Shown here: piece by piece, positions 27,748 through 36,612 of the stretch
Numbering within the stretch: the first letter of the stretch is position 1
Layout: the number at the start of each line of letters is the position of its first letter
From: Spirochaetota bacterium
Lineage (GTDB): Bacteria; Spirochaetota; Spirochaetia; Treponematales; Rectinemataceae
Assembly (NCBI GenBank): GCA_022711355.1
Contig: JAKLFE010000001.1
Coordinates: forward strand, 62,001 to 126,000
Length of the DNA: 64,000 nucleotides
Reading direction: 5' to 3'
The notes under the pieces: generated by a model
What the model was told of the DNA's origin: nothing
Seen by the model: the letters and a program-made list of their open reading frames with translations, nothing else
Databases searched by the model: none
Made by a program: the position numbers and the translations under genes

Positions 27748-28323
27748 TTATTTCTTCCGCGTAGCCGCTTGCACCGCCTCGGAGATGCGCTTTACCACAT
27801 CGGCTATCCGTGTTTGGGCATCCTGCGCCTGGTCGCGGGCGACGATATAATTCCCGTCGGCGTATGCCTTCTCGGCGCCGGCAAGCTCGGCCTTCGCATC
27901 GGCGATACCCTTGGACGCGGCGACAAGGTCGAGCTTGGCGGGCTTAATCCTCTTGGCCGAGGCGAGGGTTTTCTCCGCATCGGGAAGGGCTTTCTTGACG
28001 GAGGCGATGAGGGCCTCGGCCTGGCCTTTGACCCGTTCCTTGCCGGTCTTCGCGTCGGCGAAGGCGGCGATCGCGGCGGATTGAGCCTCGGAAGCAAAGG
28101 CCTTCACCTTATCGTAGTGCTTGGCGCTGAGCTCGGCCTGCATCTTGCCCAAGGCCTCCTCTGCTCGCTTGAGTGTTTCGGGAGCGTAGGCGATCACGTC
28201 CGGATCCTGCGCCGCCTTTGCGACCTGGGCCTTAGCAGCGTCTATCTCCGCCTGCGGAGGCTTTGCACAGGCAAAGAGGGAAAGGACGAGGATCGCGGGT
28301 ATGATCCACTTCATGCATTTCAT
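27748..28323 (-). CDS. Putative lipoprotein with helical repeats
   Basis: ATG 28323 follows GGAGGT; the longer reading upstream lacks a signal. The 191-residue product has a lipoprotein signal peptide (IPAILVLSLFAC, Cys at about residue 19). The mature part is Ala/Lys-rich and almost wholly helical, with repeated phrases of the type AKAQVAKAAQDPDVIAYAPE and ADAKAELAGAEKAYADGNY, similar in style to DUF4398-like envelope proteins. It is probably anchored on the periplasmic side of a membrane. Function is unknown. Confidence 0.8.
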   Translation of the reverse strand: MKCMKWIIPAILVLSLFACAKPPQAEIDAAKAQVAKAAQDPDVIAYAPETLKRAEEALGKMQAELSAKHYDKVKAFASEAQSAAIAAFADAKTGKERVKGQAEALIASVKKALPDAEKTLASAKRIKPAKLDLVAASKGIADAKAELAGAEKAYADGNYIVARDQAQDAQTRIADVVKRISEAVQAATRKK

Positions 28324-28458
28324 CGTCAGACCTCCACATACAATCTTCGGCGCGATTCTCTTGCTCATCATGTAAATACAACAATACCGCGCTCCGGGCC
28401 CCGATGCCAAGCCCGACCCACTTGCGCCGCGCCTGACGCCATCGTGTATCTTGTCAGC

Positions 28459-30111
28459 ATGCGAAACCGCTTCGGCAGCTCGGCCTTCCTCATTCCCCTG
28501 ACCGCAGGTTTATGCGCCCTCCTTCTCTGCCTAACGCGGCCGGTAAACGTGGCTGGCTTAGGGGTTTATGACGCATTGCTGAAACTGCGGCCCAGAGGGA
28601 CAGTCCCCATCGAAATACTACTCATAGAAGCTGAAGAAAGTACCGGTCCTGCGGAGTGGGATGGAGCATCCATCCCCTCTGCCCTCGTGACTATGCGCTC
28701 CTTCGGAGCGCGCTATGCCGCCGTCGTTGCGCCGATTCCTCTCACAGGAGTAGGCACAGCAATCGGACCTACCATCGCTTCGTCGATCGATACTGAGTTC
28801 GCGCTCATAGATGCGAATGTGGGCGGGCTCTTCGACGCCATAAAAACGGGGTCTGTCCCCGCGAAGGACGCTCATCGCTACGTCGCCGAGCTCCTTCAAA
28901 CTATAGATCAAGGCCGGCTGCGGCTTCTCGATGCCATCGCCGGGGCCGGTTCAGGCGAGCGGGTTAGGCTTGAAGGAGCCCTCAAGCTCTTCGGTCGCGC
29001 CTTCATCACCCTCCACGATCCCGCGGACCCGGCCACAGACGCCGAGCGCGCGGTCGAAGGCGCGCGGGGCAGGGGGGTTTCACGTCCCCTCCTCGATCCT
29101 GATGGAAGAAGGAGGAGGCAGGCACTTCTCTCAGACCGGCGGAGCGCCCGCTATCCGTTGGCCTCTTTCGCAGCCCTCCTCGATAAGCTCGAGTCTCCGG
29201 CTCTCATCATCGGAACAAACAGCCTGACCGTAAAAGGCGCGTCGCTCGGCGGACGGGAAGTGGATATCGCGATTCCGCTCTCCGGGGGGGGACTACTCAT
29301 CGACTGGCCACGGAGGGCGAGCGGATTCCCGAGGCGCCTCGCCTGGCGAGAGTTCGCGAGGCAAGCGATCCTCGAACGAGAGCTCGCGACGGCCCTCGCG
29401 GACCTCGCTCAAGCTGGGCTCCTCGGTCCGGAAGCCGGCCCGCTCCCCGGGCTCAATGAGTATGCCGCCTCCATCAGGGAGAGCTCGATACACAGGGGCC
29501 TGCTCGATCCGGCTTGGGTCGAGGCGCGGGAACGCTACTTCAGCATCGCCGCGGGCGCGATCGGAGCGATGGCTGAGGCGAAGGCCCTCGGCAAGCCGCA
29601 TGATCTCGATGCCGCATCGATACATGCGGCCTTTGCGGGCGCTCGGGAGACCTATGAAGAACTATCCCGCCTTCGCCGCTCGCTCCGCAGGGCCCTTGAG
29701 GGATCATTCTGCATCATATCGCCGTCGGACGGCGGGAGAGGCCAGCTTACCACTCCTTTCGGGGACGATGCCTCCGAAGGCTTGGCGCAGGCGGCCATCG
29801 CGGGCTCCATTTTGTCCCAGCGCTTCATGCGCGAGCTCCCGGCCTGGCTCGGCCTCGGCCTCGGCTCCCTCCTTGTCCTGGCTACCTCGGCCGCGTATGT
29901 CCTGCTCGGTAGCCGATGGGCTCTCGCCGAGGGAGCGATGCTCGCTCTGCTCGGGGCGATCGGATGCTCGGCCTTATTCCTCGCGACCGGGCAATTCCTT
30001 TCGCCGCTTCCCTTGATAGCTGGCCCTGCTGTTTCGGGCATAGCCGTTTTGCAATTTCACGGCAAGCCGACTACTGGAGGGAATAGCCGCTTCGATGTGC
30101 CGCGACGATGA
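28459..30111 (+). CDS. CHASE2-like sensor protein without output domain
   Basis: ATG 28459 gives 550 residues; an open frame to 27712 overlaps the lipoprotein gene and its terminator and is rejected. There is no strong ribosome binding site. After one N-terminal span, VYDALLKLRP followed by IEILLIEAEE resembles the CHASE2 entry. A long extracytoplasmic part follows, and three closing spans (residues about 460-530) lead to a short cytoplasmic tail. CHASE2 domains normally feed kinase, cyclase or GGDEF outputs, but none is present. Two palindromes of the dispersed family (28597; variant 28848) lie in frame and encode GTVP and SVP. It is less GC-rich than flanking genes. Confidence 0.6.
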   Translation: MRNRFGSSAFLIPLTAGLCALLLCLTRPVNVAGLGVYDALLKLRPRGTVPIEILLIEAEESTGPAEWDGASIPSALVTMRSFGARYAAVVAPIPLTGVGTAIGPTIASSIDTEFALIDANVGGLFDAIKTGSVPAKDAHRYVAELLQTIDQGRLRLLDAIAGAGSGERVRLEGALKLFGRAFITLHDPADPATDAERAVEGARGRGVSRPLLDPDGRRRRQALLSDRRSARYPLASFAALLDKLESPALIIGTNSLTVKGASLGGREVDIAIPLSGGGLLIDWPRRASGFPRRLAWREFARQAILERELATALADLAQAGLLGPEAGPLPGLNEYAASIRESSIHRGLLDPAWVEARERYFSIAAGAIGAMAEAKALGKPHDLDAASIHAAFAGARETYEELSRLRRSLRRALEGSFCIISPSDGGRGQLTTPFGDDASEGLAQAAIAGSILSQRFMRELPAWLGLGLGSLLVLATSAAYVLLGSRWALAEGAMLALLGAIGCSALFLATGQFLSPLPLIAGPAVSGIAVLQFHGKPTTGGNSRFDVPRR

Positions 30112-30121
30112 GACCATCGAG

Positions 30122-31273
30122 CTAGCGGCTCGCCGACAATCGGGCTACAATCTTCTCGAGGACCCTCACCCGTACGACCGTCCCCCCCCCCCCTATCACC
30201 GCGCGGTATCGCTCGCCGTCGTCGGAATAGGCGGACAGGATCTCGCCGGAAAAGGCGGCCTCGCGGCGCTGCATCCAGATGAGCCCAGGATCGCGCAGGC
30301 TCGCCTCGGGATGGCTGGGATCGAAGAGGATGAACGATTCATGGACCCCTCGCTCATCCCGCAGCGCCTCATCAGTGGACTGCAAATAGCGGATCTTCCC
30401 CTCTACGAAATCGATGGATTGGATGATCGCTGAGTGGAGAGGCTCCCCATCCTCCGCTCTGAAGAGGATCACATCGCCGGGGAGAAGCGCCCCGACCTCG
30501 TCCTTGATCTCCCTGACCGCCTTGTTACGTGGATCAAAAAAACGGGTTCCGGCATAGAGCGAAGCTTGTTCCTTGCGAGGCGCCCCCGTGGCCCGGAGGA
30601 GAGCCTTGTCGAGATCAAGCCCCCCAGCCGTGGCCAGCGTCTTGAGCGAGAACCAGACGAAGCCAGAACAGTCCATACCAAGACGGCCGATGCAATAGAT
30701 ATAGTTGTAAATATCGGGGACTGTCCCTCCTCGGCCAGAAACGAGAACGAAGGGCCTATTGGGTAGACCTGGATAATCACCAGATTCCATTCTTTCGATA
30801 TAGAAACGATCCAGAACGATCGACCAGCTCCTTTTCTCGAGATCGAAGGAAAGCCCTTTCTTTCGCCCATCGGAAAGAGCGGCGAGGTACAATTTGAAGT
30901 CCTCCGTCGCTAATAGTGAATCAACACTCTCCCAAATAGCCAAGGGATATGCCTTCCCCCCGCCTAAGACTTCGAGGCTTGTCTCGGCTAGCTCAGAACG
31001 CTCATTATTTTGGGCGAATGGCATCCGAAGTGTTAGGACTTTCCCACCAAGGAAATAGGTTCTGAAACAAGCTCTATATGCCTTCTCAATGACCGCTTCA
31101 GGACCGACACCCCACTCCCCTGCCGCCTCGGCGAAAGCAGCGAGACGGTCCTCTTCCAGAACGCTGTCTGGCGTAGGTGCACTATGCACAACAGGTTGGG
31201 CATCCGCGAGCATCATAGTGGAGGCCGCGAGGCAGAAAAAAAGGAGTTCGTGGCGAACGCAAGAAAATAGCAT
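30122..31273 (-). CDS. Exported NlpC/P60-like cysteine peptidase
   Basis: This 383-residue protein starts with a signal-peptide-like segment (ELLFFCLAASTMMLADA). The catalytic region is visible as RLGMDCSGFVWFSLKTLA (nucleophile Cys at about residue 201) and a later His in GEPLHSAIIQSIDF after LLPGDVILFRA, the order expected for NlpC/P60 and CHAP-type cell-wall amidases. The C-terminal codons contain an uninterrupted run of 12 G (30182-30193) encoding four Gly. A GGGGACTGTCCC palindrome at 30716 encodes part of GRGGTVPD. The gene is convergent with the CHASE2-like gene, ten bases apart. A peptidoglycan substrate is inferred. Confidence 0.75.
   Translation of the reverse strand: MLFSCVRHELLFFCLAASTMMLADAQPVVHSAPTPDSVLEEDRLAAFAEAAGEWGVGPEAVIEKAYRACFRTYFLGGKVLTLRMPFAQNNERSELAETSLEVLGGGKAYPLAIWESVDSLLATEDFKLYLAALSDGRKKGLSFDLEKRSWSIVLDRFYIERMESGDYPGLPNRPFVLVSGRGGTVPDIYNYIYCIGRLGMDCSGFVWFSLKTLATAGGLDLDKALLRATGAPRKEQASLYAGTRFFDPRNKAVREIKDEVGALLPGDVILFRAEDGEPLHSAIIQSIDFVEGKIRYLQSTDEALRDERGVHESFILFDPSHPEASLRDPGLIWMQRREAAFSGEILSAYSDDGERYRAVIGGGGTVVRVRVLEKIVARLSASR
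30182..30193 (-). repeat. 12-base G homopolymer in peptidase coding strand
   Basis: Twelve consecutive C on the plus strand, equal to poly-G in the NlpC/P60-like gene about 20 codons before its stop. Loss or gain of a base would replace the C-terminal TVVRVRVLEKIVARLSASR. Tracts of this length are prone to slippage. Confidence 0.9.
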
Positions 31274-31395
31274 TGCCGCTAGTATTTCCCTACTCAGTAC
31301 TTTTATGGAAGGGCCATGACTTCACCATTGGCCAGGGAATAGATATCATTAGTCTATGATTATCGAATCCTGTAAGGCAAACGAGTGGGAATATC

Positions 31396-32802
31396 ATGGC
31401 TGAGCTCTTTGAGACGGGAATCTGGGATGGCGAGCGTAAGCTCGCAATCCGTATTCTCGCTGGTAGGCTTCAATCGAAGAGCCTTTCGCTTTCACGGTTG
31501 CTTCAAGCTAAAGGCCTTATTGTAGAAAAAGATACAGTAAGGGAGTGGAGTACAGAAACCATACAAGATGAGAATGGAGATACACTCTTCATTGGTCCGG
31601 ACTTCGAGGGACAGTCCCTCGATGAAGTTTGCTCGAATGATAAAAAAAGGGGCCTTTGCGCCCTCCTGGACGTATCTCGAGCTTTTATGACGATAGATAA
31701 ACTACATAAAAACATCCCCTGTCCTCCATCATCAGGAATTCTGATCAACGGGGAAGATGAGGATAGGGGGACAGTCCTCATACTCCCGCCTGAACTCGCC
31801 CAACGGGCTTTCCATAGCCGTGATCAAGGAGCTCGGAGCTCTTCTGCCGTGTTTCTTCGATCTCCACGGGCGGAAGGCTTCGCTGCCGAAGCGGCCTTCC
31901 TGCTCGCCCAGATGGTTTATCGCACGGCTTCTGGCCAGGATGCGTATTCAGTCGAGCAAGAAAGCCAGGATATGGCCCAAGGGAGCTTTATCCCCCTGCG
32001 CGAACGTTGTCCGGAGCTAGACGCAGGCCTAGCACGAACAGTCGATGAGACGCTTTTCAAACCGCGACCGGCTGATCTTGCCCGGCTCGTTTCGGCATTG
32101 CAGGTGGCTAGTACCGCGGACTGGTACCGAGAATTATCACCCGAGGAGAAAAACGACCTTTCACGACAGCTCGCCGTTTCGCAGATGAAACTCTCGAACA
32201 GAAAGCGGCGTGAAGCCTTTTGGCGATCAAAAAAAAGTCTCGTCGCCGGCTTTAGTGTCTGCTGCGCACTCATCCTCGTATTCGCCCTAAGCCTTGCAGA
32301 TGCGCGGCGGGGAAAGCCGCATTACTCGGATCTTTCTCCTTCCGAGCTTGTACTAACTTATTATCGTGCGGTGGATACGCTGGACATCGACTCCATCGAA
32401 GCCTGCGCCGAACGAAAGGCGTCAAAACCGGACCTCGACTATGTATCAATGATCACTGTAGTGACGAAAATGAGGCAGGCTTATGAAGGCAAGGATCCCA
32501 TAATCAGGGCTGAAGACTGGCTCCATTCAGGACAGCCACAGTTGTCCACCGATCAAGTCCTCTACGGCTTCACGGGACTGTCCCTCGTCGAGGTTGAGAA
32601 AAGCGAAAAGCATGTGCGCTTTCGAGCCGAATACACGTCTTGGGCAGTCGATCGAGGCGCGAATGAGGACATTGAGGCTATAGAAAGACAGACAAAGGCC
32701 GACGTCCACATCGTCAAAAGATTCGTTATAGACGACCTTGCCCTTGAATACCTAGGAGCACGAGGCTGGAGGATCAAAGGCATTGATCGCTCCGTTCGCT
32801 GA
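31396..32802 (+). CDS. Single-span membrane protein of unknown family
   Basis: This 468-residue protein has a cytoplasmic N-terminal half of about 280 residues, one span (residues about 284-303, LVAGFSVCCALILVFALSLA), and an extracytoplasmic C-terminal domain of about 160 residues starting LSPSELVLTYYRAVDTLD. The N-terminal half has a kinase-like rhythm: ALLDVSRAFMTIDKLHKN, then PPSSGILINGED and TVLILPPELAQ, as in the catalytic-loop and DFG regions of protein kinases, but without their catalytic residues. A degenerate pseudokinase is possible, not shown. Three palindromes of the dispersed family (31604, 31766, 32574) lie inside. Low GC for this region. Confidence 0.7.
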   Translation: MAELFETGIWDGERKLAIRILAGRLQSKSLSLSRLLQAKGLIVEKDTVREWSTETIQDENGDTLFIGPDFEGQSLDEVCSNDKKRGLCALLDVSRAFMTIDKLHKNIPCPPSSGILINGEDEDRGTVLILPPELAQRAFHSRDQGARSSSAVFLRSPRAEGFAAEAAFLLAQMVYRTASGQDAYSVEQESQDMAQGSFIPLRERCPELDAGLARTVDETLFKPRPADLARLVSALQVASTADWYRELSPEEKNDLSRQLAVSQMKLSNRKRREAFWRSKKSLVAGFSVCCALILVFALSLADARRGKPHYSDLSPSELVLTYYRAVDTLDIDSIEACAERKASKPDLDYVSMITVVTKMRQAYEGKDPIIRAEDWLHSGQPQLSTDQVLYGFTGLSLVEVEKSEKHVRFRAEYTSWAVDRGANEDIEAIERQTKADVHIVKRFVIDDLALEYLGARGWRIKGIDRSVR

Positions 32803-32813
32803 TCCTGCTGCAC

Positions 32814-33362
32814 TCACGAGGGTAGTGGCTGAACAGCGTATTCGGGGAAAAGCATATGCAGCCAGGCCGGAAAAACATCCAGAATGGCATGGATACCCAT
32901 GCGTGCATGGTATAATCCACTATGAACCCATACAGCGTCATTTTCTACCAGACCAGCCCTGCGCGGATTCTGCGAGATATAGGAAAAGGCGAGAACGAAA
33001 TTTTCGATCCCATCGAGAATCCGAGAATGGAATCGATCACCCCATACATGTCCAGATAGGCACAGTCTGCGATTATACGCCATGGCGAATACACCCAATA
33101 TCCATCGCATAATGTCGGAAAGGTTCTCGCTTTCGTCAGGCTCGATTAGGAAGTGGACATGATTCCCCATGACGCAAAAGTTCCATATGCGAAAATGGTA
33201 CTTTCGTTTTGCACGCGCTACCGTCGCTAGGAATAAATCGCGCATCGAGGCGAGTCCCAGGAGCATCTCTTTGCGGTTAATGCGCGCAGTCACATGGTAG
33301 CGAGCGCCCTGTCGTAATTGCCGAGGCAGTCTCATATGGAAACAACGCGCGGAGGGATTCAT
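32814..33362 (-). mobile_element. REP-associated Y1 (RAYT) transposase
   Basis: This 182-residue transposase is of the IS200-like Y1 family. GARYHVTARINRKEMLL at the N-terminus, the HUH motif in MGNHVHFLIEP, and the catalytic tyrosine context FSYISQNPRRAGLV identify it. The layout, without a second ORF or IS ends next to it, matches REP-associated tyrosine transposases, which act on short palindromic repeats scattered in a genome. A palindrome variant (GGGGCCTGTCCC, 33377-33388) lies 15 bases upstream of its start, in the last codons of the HAD gene. All key residues appear intact. Confidence 0.88.
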
Positions 33363-33368
33363 TCTGCA

Positions 33369-34073
33369 TCAATGCAGGGGCCTGTCCCTTGTAATTTTCA
33401 GCAAATATTCCGAAAAATCATCTATTCTAGTAAAGTAGCTCATACAGATTGAACGCATCGCATCGCGGATTTCCGGTATGTCATGGCCCCATCCCGCTGC
33501 GGCGCAGTCAACGCCGGCAGCCGCGGCCATATCGACGCCGGGTTTAAGGTCGTCGAGCACGAGTACGCGTTCGGGGTCCAGTCTAAAATGCCCCATCGCG
33601 GAAAGAAGTGGCCGCGGGCTCGGTTTCCGCAGTTCCGGTTCATCTGTCCAGCCATAAATTGCATCGGGGAAAAACGACGGTCCCGTCATTGCGGCCGCTC
33701 GATAATCACGAGCGATAATCACCTCTTCAGAGTGGGATATTACGATGATACAGCCACCATGCTTACGGAAGTCGACCATCGTTTCAATGAAACCCGGGAA
33801 AAAGACGGGAACGCGCGATGTCGTATAGCTGCGCCAGATAGCATGATTCATGGCCAGCTCCTCCCGCGAGAAACCAAGCTCCCCAACAAGATATCCCATA
33901 AGGCCAGGATCTTGGTTCTTTAGAAACCAGCCGGCTAGGTCGATAGGCTCACGGCCGGGACGGAGCTGTTTTAAGGCTTCAAGATGGGCTGGATAGTGAA
34001 TGCAGGGCGTGCTCATGACGGATGTATCGTCGTGGTCCACGATGAGCGCATCGTAACGGAGGTCGGTGCTCAT
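33369..34073 (-). CDS. HAD-superfamily phosphatase
   Basis: The 234-residue protein has nucleophile motif DHDDT at residues 13-17, motif II in CIIVISHSEE, motif III Lys in ELRKPSPRPL, and motif IV in RVLVLDDLKPGVDMA. It is a cytosolic phosphatase of the beta-phosphoglucomutase-like branch; the substrate is unknown. Its start overlaps the stop of the upstream VTT-domain gene by four bases, so the two form an operon. The last codons contain a variant of the dispersed palindrome. Confidence 0.85.
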   Translation of the reverse strand: MSTDLRYDALIVDHDDTSVMSTPCIHYPAHLEALKQLRPGREPIDLAGWFLKNQDPGLMGYLVGELGFSREELAMNHAIWRSYTTSRVPVFFPGFIETMVDFRKHGGCIIVISHSEEVIIARDYRAAAMTGPSFFPDAIYGWTDEPELRKPSPRPLLSAMGHFRLDPERVLVLDDLKPGVDMAAAAGVDCAAAGWGHDIPEIRDAMRSICMSYFTRIDDFSEYLLKITRDRPLH

Positions 34074-34774
34074 GCACGGTTTCCCTTCCTAATGATTCGT
34101 GCGATGCAGCGCTGGATCCTTTCTTTATAGAGTAGACCGAAGGAAAAGAGCGCTGAGGCGATAACGAGCACGATGAACGCAGCGCGGTACGAGCCGGCAT
34201 ATGCCGCGCTCCCCATGAACGAACTCCCGATTATGCCGGGAACGCGGCCAAGGGTCGAAACCACCAGGAAAGCCGGCAAGCCGATGCGTGAAATGCCGGC
34301 GGCATAGCAGAGGGCATCCTTAGGAATCCCCGGTATGAGGAATAGAAGAAAAATACCAGCGCTCGCCCTGCCAGCGGCCAGGATACGTTCGATCGATCCA
34401 AGCTTTTCTTGAGTGAACACGGCTTCGACAAAAGGTCTGCCGAGGGCGCGACCGACAGCGAAATTGAATATAGAACCCAGGACGATACCGGAGAGGGACA
34501 GGGCGCTACCCTTCCATACTCCATATATGAATCCGCCAGCGACTTGCACGACTTCGCCGGGGATCACGAAGATGACTACTTGGATGAGCTGCAGGCCGAT
34601 GAACGCGAGTTCTCCGAAGGTACTCCTCGCCCTGATCCAATCCCGGATAGCATCTCGGTCGAGGAACATCGATAAAAGCATCGACCTAAAGGCGTAGACC
34701 AGAATAAGCAGCAGGGCAATGAAAAAGGGAAAGGCGAAATAGGCGAACCAAGAACCGCGCCGGCGGCCGCTCAT
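34070..34774 (-). CDS. VTT/DedA-like membrane protein
   Basis: I take ATG 34774 (MSGRRRGSWF, 234 residues); the longer reading to 34888 overlaps the carD start and lacks a ribosome binding site. About six hydrophobic segments are seen. The VTT (SNARE-associated, TVP38/DedA) signature is visible as PGEVVQVAGGFIYG, LGSIFNFAVGRALGRPF and LLFLIPGIPKDALCYAAG. The family is linked to lipid scrambling or polyprenyl-phosphate handling. The downstream HAD phosphatase overlaps by four bases. Start choice is moderately sure. Confidence 0.82.
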   Translation of the reverse strand: MSGRRRGSWFAYFAFPFFIALLLILVYAFRSMLLSMFLDRDAIRDWIRARSTFGELAFIGLQLIQVVIFVIPGEVVQVAGGFIYGVWKGSALSLSGIVLGSIFNFAVGRALGRPFVEAVFTQEKLGSIERILAAGRASAGIFLLFLIPGIPKDALCYAAGISRIGLPAFLVVSTLGRVPGIIGSSFMGSAAYAGSYRAAFIVLVIASALFSFGLLYKERIQRCIARIIRKGNRA

Positions 34775-34856
34775 AGCGCTGAAGATAGCTTGCGAGTATA
34801 CCCCCACGCAAGCCGGGGGTATCCACCATATTTGACTTTTTGTATAATTTCTGCTA

Positions 34857-35369
34857 ATGTCGCTGAATATGGACAAGTCTCGAGCCACCGCCTACGCCGT
34901 CAACCAGAGGATCGTCTATCCCAGTCAGGGAGTAGGGCGCATCATCGAGATCCAAGAGAAATCCTTTAAGGACACCAAGCTCCTTTACTATATCATCTAT
35001 CTCGAATTCTCCGATATGACGGTGATGGTTCCCGTTGAAAAGGCCGACGAGCTTGGCATTCGAGCTATAGTCCCGAAATCCGAGGCCGAGCAGGCTCTCT
35101 CCTTCATCTCCGAGGAATATGCGCCCATCCCTTCGGACTGGAAACTCCGCTACCAGATGAACCTCGACTTGCTGAAAAAAGGCTCTGTCCTCGATATCGC
35201 CTCGGTCGTTCGCTCGCTCTACCATCGCTCCAAGATAAAGGAGCTCCCCATCCTCGAGCGAAAACTCTACGACTCCGCCCTCAACCTCCTTCAGGACGAA
35301 ATTTCTTTCTCGCTCGGGAAATCCAAGGAGGACATAGCGGAGCTCATCCGCGCTCGTCTCGAGAGCTGA
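34857..35369 (+). CDS. carD: CarD-family RNA polymerase-binding regulator
   Basis: The 170-residue protein has an N-terminal RNA-polymerase-interacting Tudor-like domain: YAVNQRIVYPSQGVGRIIEI, then YYIIYLEFSDMTVMVPVEKADELGIR. The helical C-terminal domain carries the basic surface for promoter DNA (SVVRSLYHRSKIKELPILERKLYDSALNLL). A TATAAT at 34843-34848 lies only nine bases before ATG 34857, so the message may be leaderless, or translation may begin at the second ATG (34869). The gene lies 21 bases before ispDF; I know the same pair from Treponema. Confidence 0.92.
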   Translation: MSLNMDKSRATAYAVNQRIVYPSQGVGRIIEIQEKSFKDTKLLYYIIYLEFSDMTVMVPVEKADELGIRAIVPKSEAEQALSFISEEYAPIPSDWKLRYQMNLDLLKKGSVLDIASVVRSLYHRSKIKELPILERKLYDSALNLLQDEISFSLGKSKEDIAELIRARLES

Positions 35370-35390
35370 GAGCCGGACGCGAGGTGATCC

Positions 35391-36611
35391 ATGGCCTCCC
35401 CCAGAGACGAGCCAATACTTGTTGTGGTAACCGCCGCAGGCTCGAGCTCCCGTTTCGGAAGCCATAAAAAGGAGCTAGCCAAAATAGAAGCTGGGGAATC
35501 GGTTCTTGACCGAGCACTGTCCCCATTTATCGATATGCCGAACCTCGAAGCACTCGTCATCACGGCTCCCGCCGGTCAAGAGGAAGAACTTCGCGCGGCT
35601 CTCTCGAAGGCCACTCTCTCGAAGGTCGGAAAACGCTTATTTATCGTAGCCGGGGGACAGTCCCGCCGCGATTCTGTCCTATGCGGCCTGGAAACCCTCG
35701 CCGCAATACCGAATCTCATGTTAGCGAAAGCAATCGTCCTGGTTCACGATGGAGCTCGGCCTTGGGCGAGCAGCTCCTTAGCCGAGCGGGTCGCTCATGC
35801 CACGGTCGAGCGCGGCGCTGCCATACCCGTGGTTCCCCTCGTCGATACGCCCAAGGAACTGGGAGATGGAGGGACAGTCCTCCGGCACCCGAGTCGAACC
35901 TCGCTCGGAGCCGCGCAAACCCCGCAGGGCTTCCAATTCTGCCCCTTTCTCGCAGCTCAGCGCCAAGCCCGCATCGATGGGATAGACTGCACCGACGATG
36001 CGGAAATTTGGGATAGGTATGTCGGCCCCGTTGCCTTCATACCCGGCGAATCTGAGAATAAAAAAATAACGTATCAATCCGACTTAATGAAAAATTCTAG
36101 CTCGCCTCACCATATCGCTCGTTCGAAAAACGAGAGTATCCGTATCGGTCAGGGTTGGGACCTTCATCGCCTCGTACAAGGCAGGAAGCTCATGATCGGC
36201 GGGATCGCCGTGCCGAATGAGCTTGGCGAAGAAGCCCATTCCGATGGGGATGTCCTCCTTCATGCCGCAATCGACGCACTCCTGGGGGCAGCAGCGCTCG
36301 GTGATATCGGGACTCATTTCCCGCCTACTGACGAAAAATGGCATAATAGTGATTCACGAGACCTCGCCAGAAGAACTAGTGCCTTGGTACAGGCTAATGG
36401 TTGGATTCCTGGTAATCTTGATTGTACAGTGATATTGGAAAGCCCGAAACTCGGTCCCTGGCGTGAGCATATACGAGGAAGCTTAGCCGAATGCTTCAAT
36501 ATGCCGGTCGGCTCTATTTCTTTCAAGGCAAAGACAAAAGAAGGAGTTGACGCCACAGGAGAGGGCCGTGCGATCGAGGCCTACGCTATAGTGACTTTAT
36601 TTAGGATCTAG
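35391..36611 (+). CDS. ispDF: Bifunctional IspD-IspF isoprenoid enzyme
   Basis: The 406-residue fusion has an N-terminal IspD cytidylyltransferase (residues 1-220: VTAAGSSSRFGSHKKE, VAGGQSRRDSVL, VHDGARPW, AAQTPQGF) and a C-terminal IspF cyclase (from residue about 243: IRIGQGWDLHRL, EEAHSDGDVLLHAAIDALLG, GDIGTHFPP, ISFKAKTKEGVDATGEG). It catalyses two non-consecutive steps of the MEP pathway to isoprenoid precursors. Two palindromes (35653, 35868) fall in coding sequence; the first encodes GGQS within the conserved IspD motif. The end is one base from the convergent rlpA stop. Confidence 0.95.
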   Translation: MASPRDEPILVVVTAAGSSSRFGSHKKELAKIEAGESVLDRALSPFIDMPNLEALVITAPAGQEEELRAALSKATLSKVGKRLFIVAGGQSRRDSVLCGLETLAAIPNLMLAKAIVLVHDGARPWASSSLAERVAHATVERGAAIPVVPLVDTPKELGDGGTVLRHPSRTSLGAAQTPQGFQFCPFLAAQRQARIDGIDCTDDAEIWDRYVGPVAFIPGESENKKITYQSDLMKNSSSPHHIARSKNESIRIGQGWDLHRLVQGRKLMIGGIAVPNELGEEAHSDGDVLLHAAIDALLGAAALGDIGTHFPPTDEKWHNSDSRDLARRTSALVQANGWIPGNLDCTVILESPKLGPWREHIRGSLAECFNMPVGSISFKAKTKEGVDATGEGRAIEAYAIVTLFRI

Positions 36612-36612
36612 T

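Noticed and set aside
27712-28458. N-terminal extension of the CHASE2-like frame by 249 codons
   Set aside because: It runs antisense through the lipoprotein gene and ends at its terminator; the protein proper starts with a membrane span at 28459.
32783-33112. Rightward open frame within the transposase gene
   Set aside because: It is the reverse strand of the RAYT gene and has no homology-like motifs.
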